DNA from: Diphasiastrum complanatum | Taxonomy: Eukaryota > Streptophyta > Lycopodiopsida > Lycopodiales > Lycopodiaceae | Assembly: GCA_029204225.1 (NCBI GenBank) | Contig: CM055092.1 | Location: forward strand, 100,902,433 to 100,966,432 | Reading direction: 5' to 3' | DNA: 64,000 nucleotides | Shown: piece by piece, positions 52,606 through 64,000 of the stretch | Numbering within the stretch: position 1 is the first letter of the stretch | Layout of the letters: every line of letters begins with the position of its first letter | Position numbers and translations under genes: made by a program | The notes under the pieces: model-generated | The model's database searches: none | What the model saw: only the letters and a program-made list of their open reading frames with translations | Told to the model about the DNA's origin: nothing

Positions 52606-53129
52606 GTCTCGAAATAAAGAGATGCACAACTCTTTATGTACCGTAAGCCTTGTTCAAAACCCAATATTAAAGTTCAAACCTAATAGGTAAACGTAATAAT
52701 TGCTATTGTCGTTTAGATACTTTACAATAAAGACCCCGTGTTTTTTTTCCTAAGAATATTCTTTTCAAATAAAAGCCCGACATTAATTTGATCTTTTGCT
52801 AAAAATCAAAATGAGTGAAGATCTCTTCATCTGCTGGAAGCATTTTTGGCACTTAGATGGCATATGTGCCTCCTATTTGAGGGAGTGAACTTTATTATAT
52901 CTTCGAGGGAAACTAGTAGTCATGGCATCAAGCTGGGCATAAGAAGTAAATATGTGTCTGCAGTTGAATGTATGCCTTGATGAGAGTCGTAAAAAAAAAC
53001 CTATATTTGCTCATCAAGTAATGATTTACTTCATTTAGAATGTCCAAAGAAGAATGCAAGCTTCAAGAGGTGCAACAAATGTTGTTTCGGATGAGACAAA
53101 CAAAGTAAAAATAGTGATGACACATTCAA
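52606..53129. other. AT-rich spacer
   Basis: No gene recognised; it may be the 5' flank of MULE-like copy 2. Confidence 0.3.
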
Positions 53130-54690
53130 GAGGAGCTTGAGTCATTATTTTTCTTCTGTTGTACATTTGGAAGATTCAAACCTGATAAATCGTCTCCATT
53201 CTAGTCAAACTATGTGCAGAGAGACGAAGGCTATTGATAATGCACACAACAAAACCTCTTGCATTAATGCATTTTTTAGACGCGGATTCATAAATCCTAA
53301 AAATAGTTCTAAAGCTACTCTGTCAAGATTTATCAAAGAGGATGCCATTTACAGGTCAACTTGTTTTCACATCTTTCATGGTTAAGTGGTCAAGATCTTG
53401 ATGAAAGATCCATCAAGAACAGTCTAGATTTAGGTTCAAAGAACAGTTGTGATTAAAATTTAGAGCTAAGTAAGTCGAAGTTGAGCGAAGACCACATTAA
53501 TTAATCAATGTACTTCTCCTAAGTAGAAGAGACATTTAAGTAGTATAACATGGAGTAAACTACTTGTAGCCTTTTTAAATTTGCTAAGACATAAACCAAC
53601 TAGGAACATATTTGAGCCCTTCCACTCGTGTGGAACAAGTAGATCTAAAGCATGGGTCTAAGGCTCTTGAGGTGACTTCAACAATCCAAGGACCTCTAGG
53701 AGATGTTAAGGTTTCATCATGTGGTGGTGTGGTTCAATGAGTGAACGACCATTATAGTCATCTATTGAAAGCCGAAACAATGAAGGCAGATCATTTTGTA
53801 GGAACACAGAATAGTAGATGTGTGCTTTGGGACCAATTGCTGCTAGGAGTGGCTCAATGAAATGTCGAATTGTTATCATGTACAATCATGCGCAAAACAG
53901 TGCTTTGCAAAGGCTTATTATTGCATTCCATTTGATACAAGGTTTTCAAAAAAAATTGTAGACGAAATTGGAGAGGTATCATTCTTGTGCATGAAAAATA
54001 CAAAAAGCTTGATCAAGCTTGCAACAGAGACCAAAAAATGCAAAAGTGTTTGACAAAAGATCTCATTTTGAAGCATCTATTGATATATGTTGTTGGGATA
54101 TCTGCAATGTTTTCTGCAAAATTGGATGAGCTCCATTTGAGTTCACAATTAATAACAAGAGGTGGGTAAAGCTTGTCTCTTGTTATGTATGATGTTTATG
54201 TTGATGTGTTGTTTGTACGGATTTTTCCAATGAATCAATTTTGACATTTGTTGGTACTAAATGCAAATTAAAAAAATGGATAACACGAAATCAACTACAA
54301 CCAATAGATTTATCTCATGAGATACCATCTTTGCTAAATCTAAGAGTTGAACATTGTACATATGATTTCATATCCTTGGTTCTTGTTTAGCACAACAAGA
54401 AGGATAGATATTTCCTATTCAAAATTTCTTCACTAGCATCGGCCTCGGGTGTGGATCTTGTCAAGAGTCAACCATGTCTTTTTCTGTGGCATATTGTTTT
54501 GTGGCCAAAATGCCATGTTTGAAGGTACTAATGTTTCTTTTGGGTTTTCCTTTTTTTATTCATATCATTGTGTTCTTGACAAAGAATTGTTGAGTGCTCA
54601 CTATTCTCTAAGTCCCTTTCTTTTTTTGGAAATAGTCTTATATGTGCAAGTTTGTGATCTGAATGCATGGCCTAACTTCAAGTGAATTTT
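53130..54690 (+). pseudogene. MULE-like transposase, copy 2 (heavily decayed)
   Basis: Plus-strand relative of the 46.7-44.0 kb gene. 53137-53385 has SCINAFFRRGFINPKNSS and TLSRFIKEDAIYRSTCF, of uncertain relation. From 53690 LGDVKVSSCGGVV, KAETMKADHFVGTQNSRC and, at 53862, CYHVQSCAKQCFAKAYYCIP parallel the Cys-rich exon 1 of copy 1. After an interruption, KKWITRNQLQPIDLSHEIPS, LLNLRVEHCTYDFISLV and SLASASGVDLVKSQ (54260-54480) parallel exon 2. The catalytic exon is not recognised. Stops and frameshifts occur throughout. The intron between the two matched parts appears to be kept (54160-54260). Confidence 0.6.
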
Positions 54691-56162
54691 TCAAATCATT
54701 TCTAGCAAAAGAAGTCCTCTTTTTTTGTTGACAAAATGGAGATTGTCAAAATCCATGATTTACCAATCCATAAACTCGTATTACTCGCACATGTTTACTC
54801 GCAAAACGTCAAGGCCCCCAATGGTATGCTCCCATGCTAAATGACAACTTTAAAATTTCTTTTAGTATATATTTATTTTCTGATTTATATGAGCTATGTT
54901 GCATAGATTTCAAAATTGTGTATTCTGATTGGCCCAGATAGTGAACGAAATGAAGAAAAGTACATTTAAAAATCTCTACGAAGAATTGTTTTATTATTAG
55001 GAACTTCTCTAATGGAAACAAAATATTTAGGTGTTAATAAACAAGCATTGTTCTTTTTATATTAACAATATAAATAGGTCTAGTTTTATATAAAATATAT
55101 CTATAATGTAGCAGTTATATATGCTAATAAAAAAATCAAATAGAGTTCATTATATATTTATACACTATATTAAGAAATCTACATTATCTCCTACAATCCT
55201 AAAGTTTAGATTGAATGTTTTTGCAAGTATTTAAAAAGGTTGACTTTTCCAATTCATGTGGAGTTGCAAAAATTTTACAGCTAAACAACTCCATTTCAAA
55301 AACACAATCAAGATCAATATTACAAGTATTCAAAACCAAAAAATGATTATCAAATTCTTGTCGATGGGCTTATGATACTTACGATTGAACTCTAATCATT
55401 CTTTATGATTAGTGAGTGTGCTCTATTCCTAATCAATATTTTGTAGTGAACTTATCTTTGTGTTTCAAATTTCATACATAGCACTTATTCTAATGAATTC
55501 ATTTCCATCAATCACATAGTTTAATACAATCTGTGCTTAGTAAACAATATGAGGAATGCATTGATGTGAGGAGACATCAGTTCCTATTGAGAATTTGTTA
55601 AAAAGAATTTGACACTTGTCTTACCCTTGACGTCCTCGCACAAAGAAAGGAATAACTTTCAACTTGAATGATACTCATCAAAGGGCATATGATAGTCTAA
55701 ATGAAAACTTGCTTAGACACCATATTTGTATCTCCAACGAAAGTACACATATCAATCTGCTCTCAAGGGACTCCTAGCACCTCAAACTAGGTCTTTTGGT
55801 GCAACATTATTGTTTACAAGATCAAAGTGAAGTCTAGTGGGGATTGGATTTGGCATTGGTATGGAGTCAAGGTCTAAGGCTTCTTGATATTTCAAGTTAT
55901 GGTATTTGGCCTACTCCTCTTCACCTACTTCTTCATACTTAAGAAGCTTTTGTTTTTGGTCATAGGGCTTGGATGTTCTCCCACGTATAATGAACCAGAG
56001 GATCCTCCACTAGCCCATGGAGGGGCGTCTAGTGGTGGATTTTGATGCAGAGTTTTTGGGCTATTCACGAGAAAGTAGGAACGGAGAAAATGACCTCTTG
56101 AGTATCTGAAAAAGAAGCAAGGAGCCCAAACTTGTTGACATAATTAGACAACAATCTTGCCT
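54691..56162. other. AT-rich intergenic sequence
   Basis: No gene, RNA or element recognised in about 1.5 kb. Confidence 0.4.
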
Positions 56163-56512
56163 TCAGAATGCTAACCGATTGCAATAAGGATCATTAGCGA
56201 CATGCTTCTTGGCCCTCAATATAGCTAGGATGGAAGAAGGTGACGTACCCAAAGGGGCTTTCCAAAAGCAGCTGCAATAAAGGAGTGAAGATAAGGAAGA
56301 GGAGTCCAAAAGACACTGATGTTGCAAATCCAAAGCCACCTCTGTTAGCATTGGTCTCTTCAACAAATGAGCCAACTGGAGGCTCCACTCCTCCTGAAAG
56401 ATGGTTATCCACCCATAGAGCAAGCATCAAGATGGAAAGAGCCATTCATGAAGGAGAGAGTTCTGAGACCAAAGGAGGATGCTCAACTCGCAAATGTGGA
56501 ACACCATCCTAA
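56163..56512. other. Unrecognised stretch with open frames on both strands
   Basis: Overlapping frames of 83-90 codons on both strands; neither has a motif I know. The plus frame (56240-56512) is rich in Lys, Pro and Ser (VANPKPPLLALVSSTNEPTG). Confidence 0.2.
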
Positions 56513-56876
56513 ACAATCGAAGAAGCACACTCCCCCATAAGCTCGAATAAGACTATCACAAAAATTATACTGGTCATTTATGCATTGAAGAACATGTGGT
56601 TGTCTATCTATAATCATCATAAGTCTTCAAGAAAAGTACTTGTATTTTTTATTCTCTTTCCAAAAAATTCTATGCTATTGATGGTGGCATATGCTAGCTA
56701 TTATAATTTTAATAAGTGGAATGAGAGATTGATGTTGATTGTCAACACTTTAAGGTTAAAATTCACCCAAAAAGTAACTTTTAATTTTAGTTTAGAAATT
56801 GTTGATGGATCACTATGGAACACCCCTAGATATTCCTATAGAATTATGTTTGCCCTACATATTCCTATAGAATTAT

Positions 56877-57080
56877 TTTTGAGATTCATTATCAGTTGCC
56901 ATTTCAAGTGTTGTATGCTGAGTCAAACTGAAGTGCAAGAAGCTGCAAGGCAACTTAAAATTCACTCCATGTGTTTGAGATTCAGTATTAGTTGCCATTT
57001 CAAGTGTTGTATGCTAAGTCAAAACTGAAGTGCAAGAAGCTGAACGCGACTTAAAATTTGCTCCATGTGTTAAGATGTCT
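56877..57080 (+). repeat. Tandem duplication, about 100-base unit
   Basis: TTGCCATTTCAAGTGTTGTA, TGAAGTGCAAGAAGCTG and TTCACTCCATGTGTT occur in both halves in the same order. Confidence 0.85.
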
Positions 57081-57997
57081 TGTCTAGTGAATTTATTGTC
57101 AAATGCTTATCCTTTATGATGGACTACCCCATGGATTGATTGTTATGTAATTTACTTCATCAAAATCAATTTGAAACTATGTTATCATCAGATAAGCAAA
57201 TGGAAAAGAAGATGCTCATGAAGTCAAGGTTCTTTAAAAAGTGTGGACTTCATGGTCCTCCAAATACTTTTTAGATAACATTGATGACACAGCTTTTTGA
57301 CATGAGAAAATCTATGACGGTTCAAGACTATCTGAGAGTGAAAGAGGCCTCAAGATGTCATGACTTTTCTCAAGTAAGAGATTCTTTTGGTCAATGAATT
57401 TGCCCGCCCGCCCGCCCGCCCGAGTGGGCAGGCGTACTAGTTCATACACGAAAAAAAATCATGCCTCATAAAGCTGGGGTGCCAATCTACTGTTATTGCA
57501 AACATAGTAAGTGATGACTATCAATTAGCTAAAATTTTCAAAAGCTAAGAAATCTATTTTGTGCATATGGATACTTTTTCAACTCACCCCCCATCTAAAT
57601 AATGCATATACACATTTTGGAAGCTTATACAGTATGCACACTCAATGTTTTATGTATGTGTTTTTCAACATAATCTTTGGCATATTTTGGTTGTCAGCCC
57701 CTCAAGCCCAAACTCGCTAGTTGATGGGACCTGGGTCATTAGGTCTAACTTGTGAACCCTTGAGCAACTATATTTAGGCATGATCCCTAGTAAGTTTTAC
57801 ACTACAACTAGCTATAATTCCATTCAACATTGTCATATAGTTCACTTGCAAATCCTATCAATATTGTTAGATTTTTTGTTTATACTTGTGTGTGTGTGTG
57901 TGGGGGGGGGGGGTGATTGAAAGAACTCCATTTTCAATACAAAATAGCAATATTGGCTTTAACATTTTGTAACTTTGACAAAATTTTACAACCTTTT
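57081..57997. other. Spacer with (CCCG)n and poly-G runs
   Basis: GCCCGCCCGCCCGCCCGCCC at 57402-57421 and GGGGGGGGGGG at 57902-57912. A repeat of GTGTGTGTGTG precedes the latter. No gene recognised; the final 100 bases may be the 3' UTR of the gene at 57998. Confidence 0.5.
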
Positions 57998-58233
57998 TTA
58001 AGAAGAATCTTCCCTCTTTCTATTTTCATGTTTTGGTTGCAAGACTTCTTCATTGCCATTTTTTTGAAAAGTCGATATGTCTTGCTTGCAAGCTTTTACT
58101 TTCTCTTCTGTGATTTTTCCATAAGATGACAGTGATTCATGCTGCACATTCTCATAACACTCATAATTGTCACATGGGAGACAAGGGTCCAACAATTCCA
58201 TTTGATCCTTCACAAACTCCTCTGCAACTATTC
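57998..58233 (-). CDS. Unidentified host gene, last exon
   Basis: A 236-base exon with acceptor TTTCTTATAG before 58233 and a stop TAA at 58000-57998. It encodes IVAEEFVKDQMELLDPCLP, CDNYECYENVQHESLSSYG and a lysine/glutamate-rich C-terminus (NGNEEVLQPKHENRKREDSS). It joins in phase to the exon ending at 60103 (ATC G/GA ATA). I do not recognise the protein; the charged tail suggests a soluble, perhaps nuclear, product. The intron upstream is 1.9 kb. Confidence 0.5.
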
Positions 58234-60102
58234 CTATAAGAAATGATAGTTTCATTAGTAATATGCATCCAATCTAATTGTAAAATTATGTCAAGTATGA
58301 TGCTAGAAAGGGACTAAATACAATGGAGTTCCTTAGTCCACCAATTACATTACAATAGTTTGATAAAATGGACTACAAACTGCAACACCTATAATCATCA
58401 TGTCTATCCGTAAGTTTTCAACCTGTACTTCAAAACCATAGGACACACTCACCAGCAAAGTTTTTCAAGCTACTCATTTAAGGCTCAAAGCCCAGCTGAT
58501 AATAGGAGTTACAAAAAACATTGTTTCATTGTGTGGCTATAGAAACTTACTCCCATAAGTACTCAAATTAAATCCAACATAGTAACAGCAACATGTGGGA
58601 AGATGAAAAAGCCTAGCTCTAGTTTGCACTGTCTAGCCTTGCTCTAGAGCGCGACTGCTAGATCTGTTTACTGATCGGTTTAAAATCAATCCACTACTTT
58701 ACTACTTCTATCTATGCCTATTGTAAACATCGTTTGATTTCGTATCATTATGTTCTTCCATGTTTTATTCAAGGAGCTGTCCATCATTGTTTTACACACG
58801 TGCTAATGATATTTCTCTATCTAGAATGGGTTTTATATAGATTCGCTACAGCAGCTGCCTTCCAAACTGCCCATAGAATTCCATGACTCAGCCTGTACAG
58901 CGCATAGTGATTGTTTTGTTCTCCAATGAACTTCCGATTGTGACGTCCTTTTTCACTGGTAAACGCGACCTGATTCTGGTAAATTTATAGTTGGTTCATG
59001 TACCCAATTTGATTTGAAGCGGGACTAGAGTCAAATGCTGCACTTTAGGTGGGTGATTGGTACTAATATTTCCAAAGATAATGGCCACTTAATATTTTCT
59101 GCAATTGGTCATCTAATCAAGTGCATGTACCCCCAATACAATCAAAATTGATCCATTCACACTATTGAGTAGTACCGTCTAGTCTGAGCTTTGCAGTTAA
59201 GCAACAATTTCAAAGCCAAGGGAAAAGATTCCGGAAAATGTTTTGCTTGTCCAGTGCCCAATATAGAGGGATTTTGAAACATTATGATACTTTTTATCAA
59301 TCCCAAGCTTGTGTGACCTTAATTAGCTCAAAAAAAGGGTGGTGCTTATGCAATATGAAATAGAAAGAACCAGACTAGGCTATAAGCTTATCAAGGAATT
59401 ACATATCGATATATTTCTGCTTCTAGCAACTTCATGGCAAGGGTCATCAATATAAAGGGGTTTTTTTATATGTAGCTTTTTTTTTTAAAATGAAACCCAA
59501 ATAAGAAAATGAACAGATAAACAGTTTGTGTGTTGCATTGGTATCTTGAATTGGCTATAATGATGGAGGTGCTTTTGCAATATGGAAATAGAAGGAACAG
59601 TCTATGAATTATAAGCTTATCAAGGCATATCTATCTCTTTATCTACTTCTACTAATTTTAGAGACATGGAAATAATACAAGTAGATGATCAAATAAATGG
59701 TTTATGTGCTGCATTGGTAATTGTGGCCACGACAATCTTTGTTATTCAATTTCAGCAAAGTGATTTCATTACTCCCGTCGGTGCAATTGTGCGGATGGCA
59801 AATTTGGGCATCGTCCAAAATGTTTTTAGGGAGCTAGCCTGGCTCTTTTGAGCATAGGCATATCTTTTAGCACGATATACTATTACACTAATTGTAAACG
59901 GATTGGATTGTTAAAGTAGTTGTGCCACATGACATTTTCTTCTGAATACTTAGCCATTGAGGCACATTACACCATCACTTATAGCCCACCAGCAACCACA
60001 ATTATAAATTATTTGCCCAAATTAATCTTCATATACCAGCTGCTGATTGTACATCTGATAACAAAAGAAATGTGATACTTCTCAGAGATAGAAACAACCT
60101 AC
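58234..60102 (-). other. 1.9-kb intron of the unidentified gene
   Basis: It holds a tandem duplication (59340-59480 and 59568-59720, sharing TATAAGCTTATCAAGG and TTTGTGTGTTGCATTGGTA/TTTATGTGCTGCATTGGTA). The 61-codon plus frame at 59666 lies in the duplication and is unlikely to be a gene. No element was named. Confidence 0.45.
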
Positions 60103-60205
60103 CGATAGCCCGTAAAGCTCGCCACCTCAGTATGTCAGCAAAGGATTCGTTTGCTGAACTGATCATACGTTCCCTTGCCATCTCCTTAATGCTTGCAACT
60201 AAATC
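60103..60205 (-). CDS. Unidentified host gene, penultimate exon
   Basis: A 103-base exon with acceptor CTTTTCCCAG before 60205 and donor G/GTAGGT at 60103. In phase 0 it reads DLVASIKEMARERMISSANE, SFADILRWRALRAI, a pattern of one amphipathic helix after another. Both splice sites are strong and the phases on both sides agree with the neighbouring exons. That is the best evidence that this is a real, spliced gene. The function is unknown to me. Confidence 0.55.
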
Positions 60206-60272
60206 CTGGGAAAAGCAAGAAAAACTCGTAATTTTAATTGAATCATGACTTGAGTACCAGGCAGTAATTTAC

Positions 60273-60327
60273 CATGATTTTGTCTACATATTCTTCATCC
60301 CTGTCTTCAACAATCAACTTTCTAGGC
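60273..60327 (-). CDS. Unidentified host gene, small exon
   Basis: A 55-base exon: acceptor GCTAAAG before 60327, donor ATG/GTAAAT at 60273. It encodes PRKLIVEDRDEEYVDKIM in the frame that continues into DLVASIKEM. The acceptor is less typical, so the left border may be a few bases off. Confidence 0.45.
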
Positions 60328-61882
60328 CTTTAGCATTCAGCAGGGAAAGCATTAAACATGTGCTTTACATATGGAACCATTAAGAAGTGCAAGATAAAGA
60401 GTTAAATGAACAACATATGAGATGTCCTCCACGAAAATTTGTGCCCCGCCCCCCCCCACCCCCCCCCCCCCCCCAAAAGGCAAGCATGTAGCCCCTCACA
60501 TAATCTTGAAACTCAACTGCCAAAGAACGTCAGAATGAAGTTGCAATATCAGTAGCATCAGGGGAAGGCATGATGATTAGTTTATCATGTTGGAGGCTTA
60601 ACCAAAAAAATAGCAAGTCAAATAGGGTGGCACACTTTAGCATCATAATTTTGGCTAATTTCTTCTCTCTAAAACCAAGCTATTGACTCTTTGGTGAGGC
60701 AAACAACACCCTTGGTCTATTAGGTAGGATGGGAGAGGGCATGGAGGATCACTAGCATGCATTCATCTTTCGTGATCTTTTCTTTTATCTACTGCTCTAG
60801 TGTCTTGTCATAACTTGCCTTCAGCTCTTTCGAACTATTAATTGACTTCTATTCATTGGTTTGAGCAACGGCAGAAAATCAGGCTCAAGATGAGTTTCAA
60901 AAGGCCTTGGTCATCATTGATGATATTGAGAATTAATTGATTGCCAAACTACATCCGAGATCATATGCACTTATTGTCTAAAGTACTTACAATGGATGCT
61001 ACTCTTTCTCACATACAATTTACCGTATTTTTTCAAGCTAAATATCAGAATGCCTGTCCCTGGCCAGCAGGGCTCCATCTCTTCCAGCGCTGTGAAGGCT
61101 TCTCTGCCTAGAGAAACTACCATGGCCAAGAAAGCTCCTCAGTCATCTTCCATTGCAATCTTCTTGAGGATGCAATATGGGCTATTGATCATAAGGTAGA
61201 GTTATGCCAGGCAGTCAATCTGTCTTTAGGCAACCGATTTTAGCCTAATTTTTTCACTGTTAAACTCTGTCTGGATAGAGCTTGAAGTTAGCTTTCCAGA
61301 GGTACTGAGTTTATCCAATTTGGATCGGTATTGAGAAAGTTACCATCATTTTAATGAGAGTGGGTCAGAATTGGCAGATTCAAACTTTTCAATATTTTTG
61401 TTCTGTTTTTTTCTTAAATGCTCGCCTTAGCCCTGATGGTTCGCCTAGGGGGTTAATTGTTTATTTATTTTTTATATTTTTAATATTTAGAAAAAGAAAA
61501 CCATCCACCAGCCAGCCAAATGGCGGCGGCCGTTGAACTTAAGTGGACAGGGACATACTGCAATGACTAAATGGAAAATAGCCCCTAGCATACACCCTTA
61601 AGTTAGTAGGTTGAAGTAATAGTGTACAAGGGTGGGCGCTAAGATATCTCATTAAAAGACTTATGTTTTCAACTGATAACAATGGATAATAGTATATAAA
61701 GTGTGCTAGCAAATACTTCATTAGGGCTTCAAGATAGGGACAAAAAAGATGATGTACAATAACATAAGTCTTCTCATCCTCTTTAAAATAGTAGAGGTGT
61801 TTTTTTATATAGCATTTTGACATGTGAAGATCCAAAACAAAAATTAAGGTCCACGAAGTACATTTCATTCATAAAAATGCTT
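60328..61882 (-). other. Probable intron with poly-C run
   Basis: A run of C interrupted by single A or G lies at 60447-60474. The plus-strand frames at 60996 and 61354 have no known motif. A further exon may be hidden here, because the phases of 61946 and 60327 do not join directly. Confidence 0.35.
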
Positions 61883-61945
61883 TTAAGACACAAATTCAAC
61901 TTGAGAAAATAAAATGAGACAAAGTGGCAAGGGTTGGAGCAATAC

Positions 61946-62344
61946 CAAGGAAGGAAAGTGAAAGTTTGTCCAACTCTCCCCCATTTGGCAATTGGAAGCT
62001 TCTACAACAGCCCCAGCGACTTTCTTCTCCTGCATCTGACACTCGATTTTCATTTTAGATGAACTTTCAACTTTCACTCGTGGAGTTTCCCTCTTTGGCT
62101 CTTTTCCCTTACTCAAAGGCTCAACTTCAAACCTTTGCAGGTAGTCATTATCATGAGTAGATTTCAAATCCCCACAGCCAGAATCTATGTTAGCAAAATT
62201 GAAAACCTTCTTGTCTATTTGTTTATCTCCACTCCAACCTTTGCCATTAAGGCCTTCTAGGCATGGCAAATGACCTTTCTCCTCTTCTCCCATATCAGCA
62301 TAATCAAATGTGCTCCTTTTCAGTTTTTTTCGCACCAATTCCAT
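61946..62344 (-). CDS. Possible upstream exon of the unidentified gene
   Basis: The frame reads MELVRKKLKRSTFDYADMGE, EEKGHLPCLEGLNGKGWSGD, VFNFANIDSGCGDLKSTHDN and KKVAGAVVEASNCQMGESW, ending at a donor-like TTG/GTATTG. The composition is protein-like, charged and without membrane segments, with several candidate phosphorylation-type serines. An in-frame TAG lies ten codons upstream of the ATG, so either the ATG is a start or the exon begins at an AG just before it. It belongs to the same strand as the exons at 60-58 kb, so one gene is likely but not proven. Confidence 0.4.
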
Positions 62345-62957
62345 TTTTTGACAACTCCTCTAAATCACAACCTGAACCATACAAGTCACAAAAGTTAATG
62401 AATTTACAATATACCCTCCTAGTAGAAAAATTTAATTTGTTAGCTTGACACAAAGCTAATAATTGCACCTTTTAGTAAAATGTTAAGCATATTCTCTTTC
62501 ATAGATAAAAGTTGACAAAGCACCCAATTATGACAAATGGTTGATCAGAAGTACAAATCAGTGAAACAAAGTAGACGAAGTCACCCTCATGAAGATCAAA
62601 AGCACATTTCAGGTCTTTTCAAGTCAATTGAAGTCCAGGAGCACAGAGCAAGCATATTTTATGCTATTCATCAATACAAACTCTTTATTTGTTAGAGAGA
62701 TTGTGTACATTCAAGCTAACATGGTTGTATCTCATGTGGATACTCACCTTCAAATGCCCATTCCTGGTTTTGCTAGTCATTCATCTCTTTTCTTCGTGCC
62801 CTTCCAAGAAAAGGCACCCATTTTTTGTGATCAACCATCCACGAAACTGCTAGTCATGTTGTGCCAAAAACAAGTATTCCAAGAATAAGCACTAGGACCT
62901 GGCCATCTCTTGTCGCCAATTGAAAAATTCCTAAGGATTTTACTATGGGCCTTCTAG
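62345..62957. other. Unassigned sequence
   Basis: No gene recognised. Confidence 0.3.
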
Positions 62958-63200
62958 GGACACAATAGGGCACGACACTTCTTTGGTGTTGCTAAATCAT
63001 TTTGGCTTGTAGCACTATCACAAAAGAGCAATGCGCATAACTTTACGAGCTGCATGGTCTGCCTCGCTCCATTCTTACTGACAAGGCCATCAACTTCACA
63101 TTCAAGATTTGGAAAAAGCTTAGGCCTTACTATTGGACATCTATAAGGCAAGCTATCTATGTGCAAGTTAAGAAATAATATTATCGGCAGTAGCAGCTGA
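62958..63200 (+). pseudogene. Gypsy integrase core relic
   Basis: In one plus-strand frame, STITKEQCA, a stop, then LYELHGLPRSILTDKAINF and TFKIWKKL give the typical gypsy integrase phrase around the second catalytic Asp (LHGLPxSIxSDRDxxF). Here the catalytic Asp is kept in LTDKAI but the neighbouring Arg-Asp is changed. Only about 60 residues survive. The protein-like minus-strand frame here is its antisense shadow. Confidence 0.65.
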
Positions 63201-63526
63201 GATGCTGGCAAACGGAGCAACTGTCCAATGCTATTTGTCTAGAAATTTGAAAAGCGCCCATCTTCCTTACAATTTACTCGCACAGGTCCTGGGCTGACCA
63301 ATCAGAGAAGAAATCATTTCAATTTTCACAATACACTGCAACCTAACAACCGTGATGCCAGGTGGATTTCTGTAAACCTAAACCTGATGAGGTATGTTGG
63401 TGAAGGCTGAAAAACCTGAACTTAACCTAACCCTAATGAGGTGCCACACAAAAAAAGAAAACACTTTCATAGATTCAAGTCATGGTTCAAAATGTTTGAT
63501 TTGAATCCACTTGTGAACTTAGAAAC

Positions 63527-63592
63527 CCGTTCCGACCCATTTGGGTATGAACGTACTGTACGTTCCGAACGTGCTGGGTTGGAACGTTTTTT
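63527..63592. repeat. Imperfect hairpin with GAACGTAC palindrome
   Basis: CGTTCCGACCCA at the left pairs with TGGGTTGGAACG at the right. GAACGTACTGTACGTTC in the middle is itself palindromic around one base. Confidence 0.65.
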
Positions 63593-63880
63593 TTAATTAA
63601 ATTAAAAACAGGTGATCTTTTCTACTTTCAAGAGATGAGCAATATATCTCGAGGATGTGGAATACAAATGCCTGATCCCCCTTATTTGTCAAAAGGAAGA
63701 ATGTCGATCCCTCAAAATAAAAAGCCATTTCGTAGTAATGAACAGTAAACTTGCAAAAGCAACAGCATGCGTGGAACCTTTTTGGCTTCTCCAATGGCCC
63801 GGGCGATGATGCTGCGCTTGGTATGGGCGCCGGGGAAGAGACGAGAGATGGAGGCGAAGGCGAATACAAGGATGAGGGAA
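63593..63880. other. Sequence upstream of the possible right-edge gene
   Basis: AT-rich, then GC-rich from about 63770. Frames on both strands have no motif that I know. Confidence 0.3.
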
Positions 63881-63951
63881 GAGGCACTGCGTTGTAGGAA
63901 GGCAAAGCTCCCTTATCTTTCTTACGCTCCTGCCCCATTCCCTTCATTTCA

Positions 63952-64000
63952 TGGACCTCACTGGTCCTGCAAATTATAACTTCGCTATGCCTCCGCCAGC
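63952..64000 (+). CDS. Possible start of a gene running off the right edge
   Basis: ATG at 63952 opens MDLTGPANYNFAMPPPA to the window end, after a pyrimidine-rich leader (CTTATCTTTCTTACGCTCC). GC content is higher than in the surroundings. Too short to identify. Confidence 0.2.

Noticed and set aside
56020..56036. GGCGTCTAGTGGTGG as the right end of the CACTA candidate at 52349
   Set aside because: Only the first seven bases agree with the expected complement GGCGTCTTGTTGTAGTG; the rest differs.
62954..63220. An 88-codon minus-strand frame with protein-like composition
   Set aside because: The plus strand holds the gypsy integrase phrase LHGLPRSILTD, which explains the coding-like look.

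Overview
The window is a block of nuclear DNA from a land plant with a large, repeat-rich genome. The evidence is spliced exons with GT-AG borders, one of which resembles the plastid chloroplast sensor kinase, and at least a dozen degraded Ty1/copia and Ty3/gypsy retrotransposons, LINEs, MULE-like transposases, a short hAT element, long (AG)n, (CT)n and (CA)n microsatellites and poly-C runs. Nothing bacterial, viral or organellar is visible. I cannot name the species; the divergence of the host exons would fit a non-flowering vascular plant, but that is a guess.

Layout. 1-9597: a minus-strand copia element whose LTR is split by a plus-strand chromodomain gypsy element (1620-9211, perfect 5-bp target duplication), which itself carries a minus-strand copia element (4266-8052) with an unusual double LTR/primer-binding-site arrangement. 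9598-11670: a proline-rich gag-like fragment, a minus-strand gypsy 3' end and an LTR-like block. 11700-15722: two head-to-tail, RT-less LINE copies ending at a CT/CA microsatellite. 15951-19570: two phase-matched minus-strand exons of a CSK-like histidine-kinase-related gene; the 3.1-kb intron between them holds a perfect 560-bp hAT miniature element. 19851-28070: copia fragments, including a second copy of the family at the left edge. 28232-31911: a possible Penelope-like fragment, an LTR and a coiled-coil gag-like ORF. 31930-38600: two more copia elements, a repeated promoter-exon-intron module and a gypsy protease relic. 38870-43800: T/G-rich tract, CA repeats, a copia relic, a second module copy and a gypsy chromodomain.

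43925-46712 (minus) and 53130-54690 (plus) are two copies of one MULE-like transposase family; the first has four exons with matched phases and three in-frame stops. Between them lie GC-rich perfect palindromes (47.9-48.7 kb), a gag-like ORF set (48.7-50.9 kb) and a possible CACTA terminus (52349). 57998-60327, perhaps to 62344, holds the 3' exons of an unrecognised minus-strand host gene. The right edge has a gypsy integrase relic, a hairpin and a possible first coding exon.

Almost every mobile-element gene is broken by stops, frameshifts or deletions. The only sequences that look as if they may still serve the host are the CSK-like exons, the 58-62 kb gene and possibly the last 100 bases. 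Homology statements rest on recognised motifs and memory of families; no database search was run.
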